Origin: an uncultured Christensenella sp. | GTDB lineage: Bacteria; Bacillota; Clostridia; Christensenellales; Borkfalkiaceae | Direction: 5' to 3' | DNA: 64,000 nucleotides | Assembly: GCA_910578565.1 (NCBI GenBank) | Contig: CAJTQF010000003.1 | Location: 161,456-225,455, forward strand | Part shown: piece by piece, positions 8,000-15,769 of the stretch | Layout of the letters: the number at the start of each line of letters is the position of its first letter | Position numbering within the stretch: the stretch's first letter is position 1 | Program-made: the position numbers and the translations under genes | Notes under the pieces: model-generated | The model's database searches: none | Seen by the model: the letters and a program-made list of their open reading frames with translations, nothing else | What the model was told of the DNA's origin: nothing

Positions 8000-10228
8000 A
8001 TGAGAAAACTAATTAAAATAATTTTTATTCTTTCAATAATTTGTCTTGGGGCAGTAGCGATATCGGTATTCGCGGGCTGCGACGGGAATAGTACATATTC
8101 GCTTATTTATAACGCTGAACAAGGCGGAGTGATAGAAGGAAATGTCAATCAGTCAGTGCATAAAGGCGAAAGCGGAACGGAAGTTGTGGCGGTTCCGTAT
8201 GACGGATATGAGTTTATAAAGTGGTCTGACGGGGTTACGTCGCAATCGCGGACGGACGGCAACGTAAATCACGATATAAACGTAACCGCGCGGTTTGCGA
8301 AAACGGAATATTTTACGGTTACTTACGAAGCAGGCGAAGGCGGAAGTATTGACGGATTGACGACGCAAACGATAAAAAGCGGAGAAAACGGGCAGCAGGT
8401 TGTTGCGGTACCTGATGAAGGTTACAGGTTTGTAAAATGGTCCGATAAATTGACTGAATGCGAAAGGACCGAAAAAGACGTAACAACCGATATTTCGGTT
8501 AAAGCCGTATTCGAAAAAAAAGTTTATACGGTAACTTATAATTTGATTTACGGCGGTTGGCTTTTAGACGGTCAGAAACAATACGATGAGTCTATAACCG
8601 TCAATGTGGAACACGGTAGCGATAGTATAACCGTAACGGCTAAACCGTATTATTACCACGTTTTTATGAATTGGTCGGACGGTTTAACCACGGAAGAGAG
8701 AACGGATAAAAATATAACTTCCGATATGACGATAACCGCTTACTTCGGCTGTGAAGCTAAGTATTACGTGAATAATGGAGTCGGCGGCAGGATAGAAGGT
8801 AGCGTTGAGCAAACTGTCCGCGCACAAGAGAAATTCGAAGAAGTTAAAGCTGTTCCTGCTGATGGGTACGTATTCACAGGTTGGTCTGATTTAAAAACTG
8901 AAAGTTCGCGGCAGGATACGGCAACTTATAGTTTAGAAATGGTTGCTTACTTTGAGCCGATAGAAAAGACATTCAGGTACGATTACGGAGAGCTGGCGGC
9001 GCCATTGGAAAACACGGTTACTTTGAATAGAAACAATTTGCAAGCAGCGCAGTTTGCTGTTCCGGCAATGACGGGATATGATTTCTGCGGATGGTTTACC
9101 GATAAAACCTATACAACCAAAGTCGTCAACGAAGATGGGGTATATATGCTTGGATATCGGTCGTTTGCGTTGGAAACGGATACCCTTTACGCTAAGTGGC
9201 AAGTAAGTGGCGAACAAGAGCTTAAAAATTCCGTTTTACTTGTTTTTGTGGACGAAATAGACGCAACTATATTTTCTACCGTCGTGGGTAAGGATATAGA
9301 AGTAAAACACAAAATGACAGGAGTTGAATATGAGCTGTGCTCACAAATAGCCGTAAAATTTTCAGAATACTTAAATGAATGGTTTAAAGAATTTGAATGT
9401 GAAGTAAGGTTTGAAGTTGATTCATATTACACTACTATACTTGTAAATGAGGAGAGTGTGGATGGTGGTACAGCCGAGGGGAACACGTGGTATGACATAG
9501 AAGCAGATAAAATTCCCGAAGTATTTACTTCAGGATTAGATAAAAAATATATAAGTATTCTCACTACTGAAAATTTTGAAGAATATGAATTGCCTTACTT
9601 GCTACACAGAAGTGGGGGAGTAGCGTCGAAGAAATATGGGGCTGTTTTTATGGATTCAATGCTTAGGGGCTATATAGACCATAATAAATCATTGCATACA
9701 GTTATAGACGAGATGAAAAACGGCGATTTTGACGAATATTATACACAGGATTTTTTACTTGCTTATTTACACGAATTTACACATACTTGCGAGCTTTATT
9801 ATAAATCAATTCAAATAATTGAATATCACAGAGCGTTGACTTACCACTCAATAAGTGAAAATGATTACAGCAATAGGAACAGACTTAACACGACTAAATT
9901 GTACTTATTGAATAGAGCTCAGACAGAGGATAGCGGCGAGCTTGGCGGAATTCCAACTGGTTTTTGGAAGCATGAAACTTTGTTGCCCGTAGTTTACTGG
10001 TGCGACTTTGGAACGATAATGATTAATGGAGAAATTGGAAGCACTGTTTCTCCATCGGGTGTTACAAAATACGTTGCGTACGGTTCTGATTTAACAGTAG
10101 AAGCTGTTCCCAAAGAAGGTTACAAGTTTGTAAAATGGTCTGACGGGGTAACGTCGGCTATTCGGATCGATACGGATATTGTCACATACTTTAATGTATT
10201 GGCGATATGCGTTAAAGATAAAGAATAA
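8000..10228 (+). CDS. Lipoprotein with divergent InlB (WSDG) repeats and an HEFTH metal-protease-like motif
   Basis: 742 residues. A lipoprotein signal ends at FAGC (C27; phenylalanine at -3 is unusual). Four divergent InlB repeats follow (about 33-105, 107-173, 175-250, 252-320), each with a G(Y)xFxxWSDxxT core, then one Flg_new-type repeat (GYDFCGWFTDKTY, near 355-400). A central region of unknown fold (405-665) holds H591-E-F-T-H595 in the context LLAYLHEFTHTCELYY, the HExxH pattern of zinc metallopeptidases; a third ligand is not assignable, though E-Y-H-R about 15 residues on is a candidate. A last WSDG repeat ends the protein. Proteolysis is an inference from this motif only. No Shine-Dalgarno before the ATG. 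Confidence 0.85.
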   Translation: MRKLIKIIFILSIICLGAVAISVFAGCDGNSTYSLIYNAEQGGVIEGNVNQSVHKGESGTEVVAVPYDGYEFIKWSDGVTSQSRTDGNVNHDINVTARFAKTEYFTVTYEAGEGGSIDGLTTQTIKSGENGQQVVAVPDEGYRFVKWSDKLTECERTEKDVTTDISVKAVFEKKVYTVTYNLIYGGWLLDGQKQYDESITVNVEHGSDSITVTAKPYYYHVFMNWSDGLTTEERTDKNITSDMTITAYFGCEAKYYVNNGVGGRIEGSVEQTVRAQEKFEEVKAVPADGYVFTGWSDLKTESSRQDTATYSLEMVAYFEPIEKTFRYDYGELAAPLENTVTLNRNNLQAAQFAVPAMTGYDFCGWFTDKTYTTKVVNEDGVYMLGYRSFALETDTLYAKWQVSGEQELKNSVLLVFVDEIDATIFSTVVGKDIEVKHKMTGVEYELCSQIAVKFSEYLNEWFKEFECEVRFEVDSYYTTILVNEESVDGGTAEGNTWYDIEADKIPEVFTSGLDKKYISILTTENFEEYELPYLLHRSGGVASKKYGAVFMDSMLRGYIDHNKSLHTVIDEMKNGDFDEYYTQDFLLAYLHEFTHTCELYYKSIQIIEYHRALTYHSISENDYSNRNRLNTTKLYLLNRAQTEDSGELGGIPTGFWKHETLLPVVYWCDFGTIMINGEIGSTVSPSGVTKYVAYGSDLTVEAVPKEGYKFVKWSDGVTSAIRIDTDIVTYFNVLAICVKDKE

Positions 10229-10234
10229 ATTTAA

Positions 10235-10259
10235 CCGCCCCGCGCTTAGCGCGGGGCGG
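10235..10259 (+). terminator. Terminator after the WSDG-repeat lipoprotein gene
   Basis: Perfect 11-bp stem CCGCCCCGCGC / GCGCGGGGCGG with loop TTA, 6 nt after the stop codon; the trailing T-run is poor. Confidence 0.7.
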
Positions 10260-10320
10260 GTTGCGTTTGATGTGAAATTAGTAAATTAAGCAGTAACGTA
10301 ATAAAGATACGCCGTCAAGT

Positions 10321-10806
10321 CTAAGGCTTGCAGCAATTATTCAGGTCGGGCTTTTCGTAAACGCGGCAGTCCAAATCGCAGTTGTAGCCGTTCGTCAATA
10401 AGTACCCGCAGGCGTTGAAAAAGGGAACGGCTTCTTCGCAGGGCAGGCAATAGCTCCGCTCTGCGCCGCGCTCTTTCAATTTGAGTTCGGCAGTGTACAG
10501 CATTAATCTGCCCAGACCGTTGCGGCGGCTTTCGGGGCGAACGTAAATTTCGCGCACGTCGCCAAATCCTTCTTTAAAATTCCATTCGTTTTCAATGCCG
10601 TCAATCTGGTATATTACAAATCCCGCAACTTCGCCGCCGTCTTCAACCGTTTCGATTGAAACAAGTCCCGCAAGACAGTCGGGCAAAACGTACTCGTCCA
10701 GAAGGTGAGCGCAATCGTCGTCGCAGCCGAGTTCTTCGTAATATTTTGCGAAAAGGGTTTTAAATCGTTGTTCTGTTTTATCCGTAAGGGGTGAAACTTT
10801 TACCAT
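10321..10806 (-). CDS. GNAT-family N-acetyltransferase
   Basis: 161 residues. It shows the GNAT fold: VAGFVIYQIDG (beta4), then IREIYVRPESRRNGLGRLML-type motif A with the acetyl-CoA loop (R-R-N-G-L-G) and the C-terminal FFNACGYLLTNGY. Substrate unknown. The ATG at 10806 is chosen since AAGGA lies 5 nt upstream; an in-frame TTG at 10812 would abut that site. The preceding metallophosphoesterase gene ends only 2 nt upstream, so the two form an operon. Confidence 0.88.
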   Translation of the reverse strand: MVKVSPLTDKTEQRFKTLFAKYYEELGCDDDCAHLLDEYVLPDCLAGLVSIETVEDGGEVAGFVIYQIDGIENEWNFKEGFGDVREIYVRPESRRNGLGRLMLYTAELKLKERGAERSYCLPCEEAVPFFNACGYLLTNGYNCDLDCRVYEKPDLNNCCKP

Positions 10807-10808
10807 AA

Positions 10809-12365
10809 TCAATCCTTAAATGTGAGCGTTTTAAGCACTTGTTTTTTTGCGTTGGTGAATTTAAAACTGAGATTGCCGTCTTTTATTTCTATCGCCGTTC
10901 CCGTAAATTCGAAGGGTGAAACGCCTTCTTTGTCGGGATATTTGTTGCTGCGGATAGAGCCGCGCACTACGGGATAGTTTGCAACCGCGTTGTCCCATGT
11001 GTCCGAAAGCGTTACGTCCGTTTTGTGCGAATGTCCGCATATCGCAAAATCGGCGTCAAGGTTGGTTAGTTCAACAAGCTCTTGCGCCCAGCCGCTCCAA
11101 CTGCAACTTTCCGCCTGATAGCCCGAAAGGGGGTAAGCCATGTGCGCAATTACAAAGTTAAATTCGCAGTCGTCCCAGCCGGACTGTTCTTTAATCCATT
11201 CGGTCTGTGCTTTGCGCATTTCGTCGAAGTTAGCTATGGGGCTTATCAGCGGGTTATCGTCCGCCATATCGCACGCGGTGTCAAGGACGAGCAGCGAAAG
11301 GGTTGTGCCTATCTTGTATCTGTAATAAAATCCCCTGTCCGCGCAACCCACGTATTTGCCGAAGTCCGCGGCGAGATAGCCGTTGCACTCGTGGTTGCCG
11401 CGCGCAAATATCACGGGGTGGCTTCCGCCCGTTATGCGGTTGGCAAGTTTATATATCAGCGAAATCTGATACTCGCTTGAAACGTCGTTTATTATATCGC
11501 CGTTAAGAATAAGCAGGTCCAGTTTTTCGCCGAAATAGGACGCGGCTTTTGCGGGTCCGGAAATACATTCGTGCGTGTCGGAAAGGTTGTAAATCTGCAA
11601 TCCGTCGTTTTCGTCTGCGGGACGAAAATCGTAGCTCCTTTTGATTTTTGCGCCTTTGGAAGGCAGATACGCCGTATTAAGTGCAACACCCTGCGTTTCT
11701 ATGGTGTAAGTTCTTGCCAAATCGAGCCGTTCCGCAGGGACGCTTATTTTGTGCAGGCGGCTTATATTTTTTTCGCCGTTGGTCTGGTCGCAGTAGGTTA
11801 CGCCGTCCACCGTAACCGCGCCCGTAGATTTGTGCGAAGTGGCGAAAGCAATCTGGTATTCGCCGTCAACGGCAAACACAGTCGCGCCCGCGCTCACGTA
11901 AAACGGAACCGCGCCGAAAACCCCGAAAAGGCATATTATAAACAGCACTGCGGAAACCGCTATTGCCGAAATGCGTTTCCATATTTTGGAAAGGCGGGGG
12001 AATGCAAATACGAAAAACAGTACCAGCGCGGCAATGCCCAGCGTTATAAAGTAGGGTTTGCCCGCAATGAAGAAGTACGTCAGTTTTGAAAGTACAAACG
12101 CGAAAAACAGAAAATGCGCCAGCATAAGCGCGGGGCATATGCAGACCAGCGCGATTTCCAGCTTACGGTTTTTGATTATGTATATATTCGCAACCTGCAA
12201 TACCGTCGGCGCAACGGCAACCAGCCCGCCGCAGATAGGAATGGCGGGGGAAGTGTACCACATATTTTTAAATATAGCCGCGCCCAAAGCAAAGTACAAA
12301 AACAGCCACAGTGCGGACAGTATCAGAGCCGAAAGGCTAAGTTTATTTTTACGTATTTCTTTCAT
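10809..12365 (-). CDS. Membrane-anchored calcineurin-like metallophosphoesterase
   Basis: 518 residues. The first ~165 residues hold about five hydrophobic segments; the C-terminal ~270 residues are a calcineurin-type phosphoesterase with all metal motifs: NLSDTHE (D-x-H), LNGDIIND (GD), ARGNHECNG (GNHE), FVIAHMAY and ICGHSHKTD (GHxH). The catalytic domain probably faces outward. Substrate unknown. The start lies directly behind the rpmA terminator with no Shine-Dalgarno (upstream is T-rich), so its expression may depend on read-through or a nonstandard start; this is uncertain. Confidence 0.88.
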   Translation of the reverse strand: MKEIRKNKLSLSALILSALWLFLYFALGAAIFKNMWYTSPAIPICGGLVAVAPTVLQVANIYIIKNRKLEIALVCICPALMLAHFLFFAFVLSKLTYFFIAGKPYFITLGIAALVLFFVFAFPRLSKIWKRISAIAVSAVLFIICLFGVFGAVPFYVSAGATVFAVDGEYQIAFATSHKSTGAVTVDGVTYCDQTNGEKNISRLHKISVPAERLDLARTYTIETQGVALNTAYLPSKGAKIKRSYDFRPADENDGLQIYNLSDTHECISGPAKAASYFGEKLDLLILNGDIINDVSSEYQISLIYKLANRITGGSHPVIFARGNHECNGYLAADFGKYVGCADRGFYYRYKIGTTLSLLVLDTACDMADDNPLISPIANFDEMRKAQTEWIKEQSGWDDCEFNFVIAHMAYPLSGYQAESCSWSGWAQELVELTNLDADFAICGHSHKTDVTLSDTWDNAVANYPVVRGSIRSNKYPDKEGVSPFEFTGTAIEIKDGNLSFKFTNAKKQVLKTLTFKD

Positions 12366-12370
12366 AATTA

Positions 12371-12404
12371 AAAAATAAAGGCAATTCGTTTAAAACGGAT
12401 TGCC
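12371..12404 (-). terminator. Terminator of the rplU-rpmA operon
   Basis: Minus strand: 12-bp stem GGCAATCCGTTT / AAACGAATTGCC (one G-U) followed by TTTATTTTTT, 14 nt after the rpmA stop. Confidence 0.88.
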
Positions 12405-12417
12405 CTTTTTTGTCTTA

Positions 12418-12696
12418 TTATTCTGCGACGGGATAAACGCAAACCTGCTTTCCGTCTTTGCCCACTCTTTCAAACCTTACGGTGCCGTCAACCAGCGCGA
12501 ACAAGGTGTCGTCCTTGCCCATACCTACGCCGTTGCCCGCCTTGAATTTGGAGCCGCGCTGTCTTACGAGAATGTTACCCGCAAGTACGAACTGTCCGTC
12601 CGAGCGCTTTACGCCAAGTCTTTTAGCTTCGCTGTCTCTGCCGTTGTGGGAAGAGCCGGTTCCTTTTTTATGGGCGAATAAACTGATAAAAAACAT
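12418..12696 (-). CDS. rpmA: 50S ribosomal protein L27
   Basis: 92 residues. Large-subunit protein whose N-terminus reaches toward the peptidyl-transferase centre. The core is highly conserved ([50 protein letters not shown]). It starts MFFISLF before AHKKG: a short prepeptide of the type removed by the Prp protease in Firmicutes, with the expected F/A junction. Lies 17 nt after rplU in one operon. No prp (ysxB) gene sits between them, which is unusual (see findings). Confidence 0.97.
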   Translation of the reverse strand: MFFISLFAHKKGTGSSHNGRDSEAKRLGVKRSDGQFVLAGNILVRQRGSKFKAGNGVGMGKDDTLFALVDGTVRFERVGKDGKQVCVYPVAE

Positions 12697-12713
12697 TTTT
12701 ATTCCTCCTAAAA

Positions 12714-13142
12714 TTACTCTGCCTTTGCGGCTTTCTTTGTAGCTGTGGTAGCTTTGGGCGCTGCGGTTTTAGCTGCCGCAGGTTTTTTTGCTGCGGGTTC
12801 CGCTTTGGGTTCCGCGCTCTTTTTCGCGGGAGCGGTCGCTTCGCCGATAGCGGTTACTTTAAGCTGGGTGTAGGGCTGTCTGTGACCCTGCTTCTTTCTT
12901 TCGTTTTTCTTGGCTTTGTATTTGAAGACGATAATCTTCTTTTCCTTGCCCTGAGCAACTACTTCGCAAGTCACTTTGATTTTTTCAACTTCTTTGCCTA
13001 CCTTAATGCCCTTGTCGTCAGCAGTCAGGACGACGGGGAAAGATACGGCAGAGCCGATGCTTGCGTTCAGCTTTTCAACCTTTACAAGGTCGCCTTCCGC
13101 AACCTTATACTGCTTGCTTCCGTTTTCGAAAATAGCGTACAT
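12714..13142 (-). CDS. rplU: 50S ribosomal protein L21 with Ala/Lys-rich C-terminal tail
   Basis: 142 residues against about 103 in typical L21. The core runs [18 protein letters not shown] to [13 protein letters not shown]; residues 104-142 are a low-complexity tail of A, K, P, E and T ([18 protein letters not shown]). The ATG at 13142 is chosen because AGGAGG lies 8 nt upstream and the product starts at the conserved MYAIxxxGxKQY. First gene of the rplU-rpmA operon, with a promoter and ~100-nt leader in front. The tail is histone-H1-like and probably disordered; S2 in this window carries a comparable tail. Confidence 0.97.
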   Translation of the reverse strand: MYAIFENGSKQYKVAEGDLVKVEKLNASIGSAVSFPVVLTADDKGIKVGKEVEKIKVTCEVVAQGKEKKIIVFKYKAKKNERKKQGHRQPYTQLKVTAIGEATAPAKKSAEPKAEPAAKKPAAAKTAAPKATTATKKAAKAE

Positions 13143-13241
13143 GATGATACCTCCTCTAACCAGTCTCGCCGGATACAAATTGCCCGATGGCTTAGGCAGC
13201 GCAGAATTGCGCGTTTTGAAAAGCCCGTTCCGAGCGGCTCG
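13143..13241 (-). promoter_or_regulatory. 5' leader of rplU, candidate L21 leader RNA
   Basis: About 100 nt between the predicted start of transcription and the rplU AUG. It contains small stems (CCGAG-CCG-CTCGG; GCGCA-ATTC-TGCGC) and ends in the AGGAGG site. Firmicutes rplU genes commonly carry an autoregulatory L21 leader; position and size fit, but I did not match a covariance model. Confidence 0.5.
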
Positions 13242-13247
13242 GTACTA

Positions 13248-13276
13248 AATTTAGCATAATATAAGATTAATGTCAA
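13248..13276 (-). promoter_or_regulatory. Sigma-A type promoter of rplU-rpmA
   Basis: Minus strand TTGACA, 17-nt spacer, TAAATT; a perfect -35 with optimal spacing about 105 nt before the rplU start. Confidence 0.8.
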
Positions 13277-13339
13277 CTAATTTTGCCTGTCGGTATAATT
13301 TTTGCCGTGCGGGGAAAAATAAATTTAAGGAGAATACTT

Positions 13340-13777
13340 ATGGATATTAAATCAGACAGCGAAATCGTAGCGGAAATTTACCGCAACGCCCAGCTTGCGC
13401 TTAATTCAATTTCGGATATTATGCCCGAAGTGCAGGACGGGGATATACGCGAAGAAATTATGCGCGAACATGAAGAGTACGAAAGAATTTGCAGCGAAGC
13501 GGCGCAGCTCGCTATGAAGTACAATCTGGATTTAAAAGAACCCAGCGCAATAAAAAAGGCTATGATGTGGAGCGCAATCAAAATGGGTACCGCGGCGGAC
13601 AACTCGGCGCAGAACATTGCCCAGATGATGATAAGGGGTACGGTTAACGGCATTACTTCGTTAAAAACTTCTTTGACGGACGGCGGAAAAAATATGGACC
13701 CCGAAGTCAAAAAACTTTTAAACGATCTCATAAGAATCGAAGAAAGTTTTGAGAAAAAACTTAAAAACTTCCTTTAA
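13340..13777 (+). CDS. Conserved-type small helical protein of unknown function
   Basis: 145 residues, predicted all-helical, with repeated charged/hydrophobic pattern (SEIVAEIYRNAQLALNSISD; EEYERICSEAAQLAMKYN; IRIEESFEKKLKNFL). Its length and four-helix look recall ferritin-like DUF2383-type clostridial proteins, but I cannot confirm homology. Start at ATG 13340 with AAGGAG 7 nt upstream. Divergent from rplU; an extended -10 (GGTATAAT) lies about 40 nt upstream. No signal peptide or membrane segment. Confidence 0.8.
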   Translation: MDIKSDSEIVAEIYRNAQLALNSISDIMPEVQDGDIREEIMREHEEYERICSEAAQLAMKYNLDLKEPSAIKKAMMWSAIKMGTAADNSAQNIAQMMIRGTVNGITSLKTSLTDGGKNMDPEVKKLLNDLIRIEESFEKKLKNFL

Positions 13778-13806
13778 TACGGTTGGATTAACCGCGTAAA
13801 TCATAA

Positions 13807-13837
13807 ACGCCGCCCGCGCAAAGTGCGCGGGCGGCGT
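13807..13837 (+). terminator. G+C-rich terminator hairpin
   Basis: Perfect 14-bp stem ACGCCGCCCGCGCA / TGCGCGGGCGGCGT with loop AAG, 29 nt after the preceding stop codon. T-run after it is weak. Confidence 0.75.
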
Positions 13838-13867
13838 TATGGTTTGAATTGCGGACAACCGCTTGCG

Positions 13868-14017
13868 GTAATTTATTTCCTTAACGGCGTTAAATTGCTT
13901 GTCGCACCGCAAGCAATTGGTTATCGTAATTTATTTCCTTAACGGCGTTAAATTGCTTGTCGCACCGCAAGCAATTGGTTATCGTAATTTATTTCCTTAA
14001 CGGCGTTAAATTGCTTG
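13868..14017. repeat. 58-bp intergenic tandem repeat, 2.6 copies
   Basis: Two identical 58-bp units (13868-13925, 13926-13983) plus 34 bp of a third. Each full unit contains the palindromic TAACGGCGTTA and an inverted repeat TTGCTTG ... CAAGCAA around TCGCACCG. The 306-bp gap 13778-14083 holds only this and the hairpin at 13807. Confidence 0.95.
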
Positions 14018-14083
14018 ACGGAAACCCTTATTAAAAGTAAAATAATTATGTATTACTAAAAAACCAAATAACAGGGACAAGCA

Positions 14084-15031
14084 ATGTCAAAAAAGATTAA
14101 GCACGTATTTATAACATTTGCGCTGGCTACCGTGGTCGCGTTTTCGGCGGCGGTTTCAGCCTGCACCATAAAGACCAAGCACCCGCGTGCGGAAATTACC
14201 GTTGAGTTCAACGACGTAACTTACAAAATAGAGTACACTTTGTACAGAAATATGTACCCCAACACCGTTCAGCATTTTATCGAGCTTGCTGACTCGGGTT
14301 ATTATAACAATATGATAGTCCACAACTACACCGGCACAGAGTGGTACACGGGCGGTTATTCTTACGAAGACGCGGACGAGCATTACGCTTATACTACGGC
14401 GTACGAAAACGGCGATATGACCGACTATCTCAACGAGTATTCGAAGGAACAGGGCTATTACGACCTTGCCGCAAACGGCACGCTTACGCCCACCGTTTAC
14501 AAGCAGATTGCTTACAACGATAAGGGTGACGAAGTTATCAGAGCCGAAGACGCTCTTCCCACGCTTATCGGCGAGTTCACCGCAAACGACCACAATATCA
14601 CGAGCGGCGCGCTTACGGCGGACTACGGCGTTTTGAAAATGTTCTACTACGACAAGGGCGAAACCTATCAGAAAGTAGCGATTAAAAACAGCTTTGACCA
14701 GATTCTCGAACACGACTACAAATACAACGCCGCGACCAGCATATTCACAATACAGACTTCGGAAAATTCGGGTCAGGGCGCAAACAACTACGCCATTTTC
14801 GCAAGACTAAAGGACGATAAACAAGCCGACAAACTTGACGACCTTATGGAAGCGATTGCCGATTACCAGGACGGAACGACCACAGCAAACGGCAACTTCA
14901 CCACGTCTGTTAACACGTCGGTGGATAAGCTGGACAGCTTTGCGGAAGACAGCGGGCGCAACATTTCATATAACTTCAATATGACTTCGTTGCCCATAAT
15001 TATCCGCGCCGTCAAAATTACCGGATATTAA
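14084..15031 (+). CDS. Lipoprotein with diverged cyclophilin-type PPIase domain
   Basis: 315 residues. Signal peptide ends in lipobox VSAC (C27). From residue 35 the protein resembles cyclophilins: EITVEFNDVTYKIEYTLYRN, then PNTVQHFIELADSGYYNNMIVHNY, and late NYAIFARLKDD (compare the family's FVIFGRV). The catalytic arginine of the usual FHR motif is replaced (VHNY), so isomerase activity is doubtful. A ~100-residue acidic/Tyr-rich insertion separates the halves. Extracytoplasmic, membrane-anchored; a folding or chaperone role is inferred. CAGGGAC serves as a weak ribosome site. Ends at a terminator shared with a convergent gene. Confidence 0.82.
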   Translation: MSKKIKHVFITFALATVVAFSAAVSACTIKTKHPRAEITVEFNDVTYKIEYTLYRNMYPNTVQHFIELADSGYYNNMIVHNYTGTEWYTGGYSYEDADEHYAYTTAYENGDMTDYLNEYSKEQGYYDLAANGTLTPTVYKQIAYNDKGDEVIRAEDALPTLIGEFTANDHNITSGALTADYGVLKMFYYDKGETYQKVAIKNSFDQILEHDYKYNAATSIFTIQTSENSGQGANNYAIFARLKDDKQADKLDDLMEAIADYQDGTTTANGNFTTSVNTSVDKLDSFAEDSGRNISYNFNMTSLPIIIRAVKITGY

Positions 15032-15044
15032 TCAAATACAATTA

Positions 15045-15075
15045 AAGCCGCCCGCGCAATTTGCGCGGGCGGCTT
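15045..15075. terminator. Bidirectional terminator between convergent genes
   Basis: Perfect 15-bp arms AAGCCGCCCGCGCAA / TTGCGCGGGCGGCTT, followed by GTTGTTTATTTT on plus and an A-rich flank upstream. Confidence 0.85.
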
Positions 15076-15080
15076 GTTGT

Positions 15081-15347
15081 TTATTTTGACAGTTCTTCAA
15101 AAGTAATCTTAAATATTTTGCATAAAGCGGCAATCTCTATATCGGTAATAAACCGCTGTCCGCTTTCCATTCGCTGAACGGCGTTTTTATCTACGTCAAT
15201 TCCGTTAAGCTGTAACATTTCGGCAAGAGCTCTTTGCGACATTCTGGGTTTGCTCGCATTTCTCAATTCATAAATATTTTTACCGCAAATATTATTTTTG
15301 CCGTCGTTAGTTTTGTTTTTAAACATATTTTCCTGCTTTTTTGACAT
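15081..15347 (-). CDS. Small XRE-family (Cro/CI-type HTH) regulator
   Basis: 88 residues. The C-terminal half is a Cro/CI helix-turn-helix: RMSQRALAEMLQLNGIDVD, then KNAVQRMESGQRFITD and EIAALCKIFKITFEEL. The N-terminal ~30 residues are basic and Asn-rich. An alternative ATG at 15326 has an AGGA site 4 nt upstream and may be the real start. Divergent from a 51-residue protein gene; a perfect 19-bp inverted repeat sits in the shared control region and is the probable binding site (inference). Confidence 0.88.
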   Translation of the reverse strand: MSKKQENMFKNKTNDGKNNICGKNIYELRNASKPRMSQRALAEMLQLNGIDVDKNAVQRMESGQRFITDIEIAALCKIFKITFEELSK

Positions 15348-15354
15348 TTAGTGC

Positions 15355-15383
15355 TTGACAACTTTATTATAGTATGCTATATT
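15355..15383 (+). promoter_or_regulatory. Promoter of the 51-residue gene
   Basis: TTGACA, 17-nt spacer, TATATT. On the other strand TATAAT (15371-15366) overlaps and may serve the XRE gene. Confidence 0.75.
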
Positions 15384-15390
15384 GCCGGTA

Positions 15391-15409
15391 TGACATTCAC
15401 CAAATGTCA
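15391..15409. promoter_or_regulatory. Candidate XRE operator
   Basis: TGACATTCACCAAATGTCA: 7-bp arms, 5-bp centre, starting 7 nt after the plus-strand -10 so it covers the transcription start. A further half-site TGACATTT lies at 15342-15349. Confidence 0.6.
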
Positions 15410-15501
15410 ATCTTGGTTTTATCAGAATTGATTATCGTGTGATATGTTTTTTGGGCGGCAGACGCAAAAATTGTTAATACGGCAAAAAACAAGGAGAAAT
15501 T

Positions 15502-15657
15502 ATGGATAATAAAATTACGGCATTAAATTTTACGGAAGACTTGTATACGGCGGTAAAAGATTATTTTATTGCCCAGGTAGAGTGCGGGGTAACAGAAATA
15601 ACGGTTAAGTTTTTAACCGGTGATAAATTTAAAATTATTATAGAAAAATTGCAATAA
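15502..15657 (+). CDS. Small protein of unknown function, XRE-linked
   Basis: 51 residues, start MDNKITALNFTEDLYTAV, end FKIIIEKLQ. Strong AAGGAG site 6 nt before the ATG, a sigma-A promoter and an operator-like palindrome upstream, and a terminator downstream all support a real gene. No hydrophobic segment; predicted alpha/beta. Probably regulated by the divergent XRE protein; function unknown. Confidence 0.7.
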   Translation: MDNKITALNFTEDLYTAVKDYFIAQVECGVTEITVKFLTGDKFKIIIEKLQ

Positions 15658-15698
15658 AAAACTACGCAAGAACAAGAACGGTTTGGGAAATAGATCGC

Positions 15699-15720
15699 CC
15701 CGCGCACATTTGTGCGCGGG
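15699..15720 (+). terminator. Terminator after the 51-residue gene
   Basis: Perfect 10-bp stem CCCGCGCACA / TGTGCGCGGG with loop TT, 41 nt after the stop; A/T-rich tract follows. Confidence 0.7.
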
Positions 15721-15769
15721 ACGGATTTTAAAAAGAATTTTATTGCGCCGGTAATGGCGGGCAAAAAAA

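Noticed and set aside
13868-14017. CRISPR array
   Set aside because: Repeats are contiguous 58-bp units with no variable spacers and no cas genes nearby.
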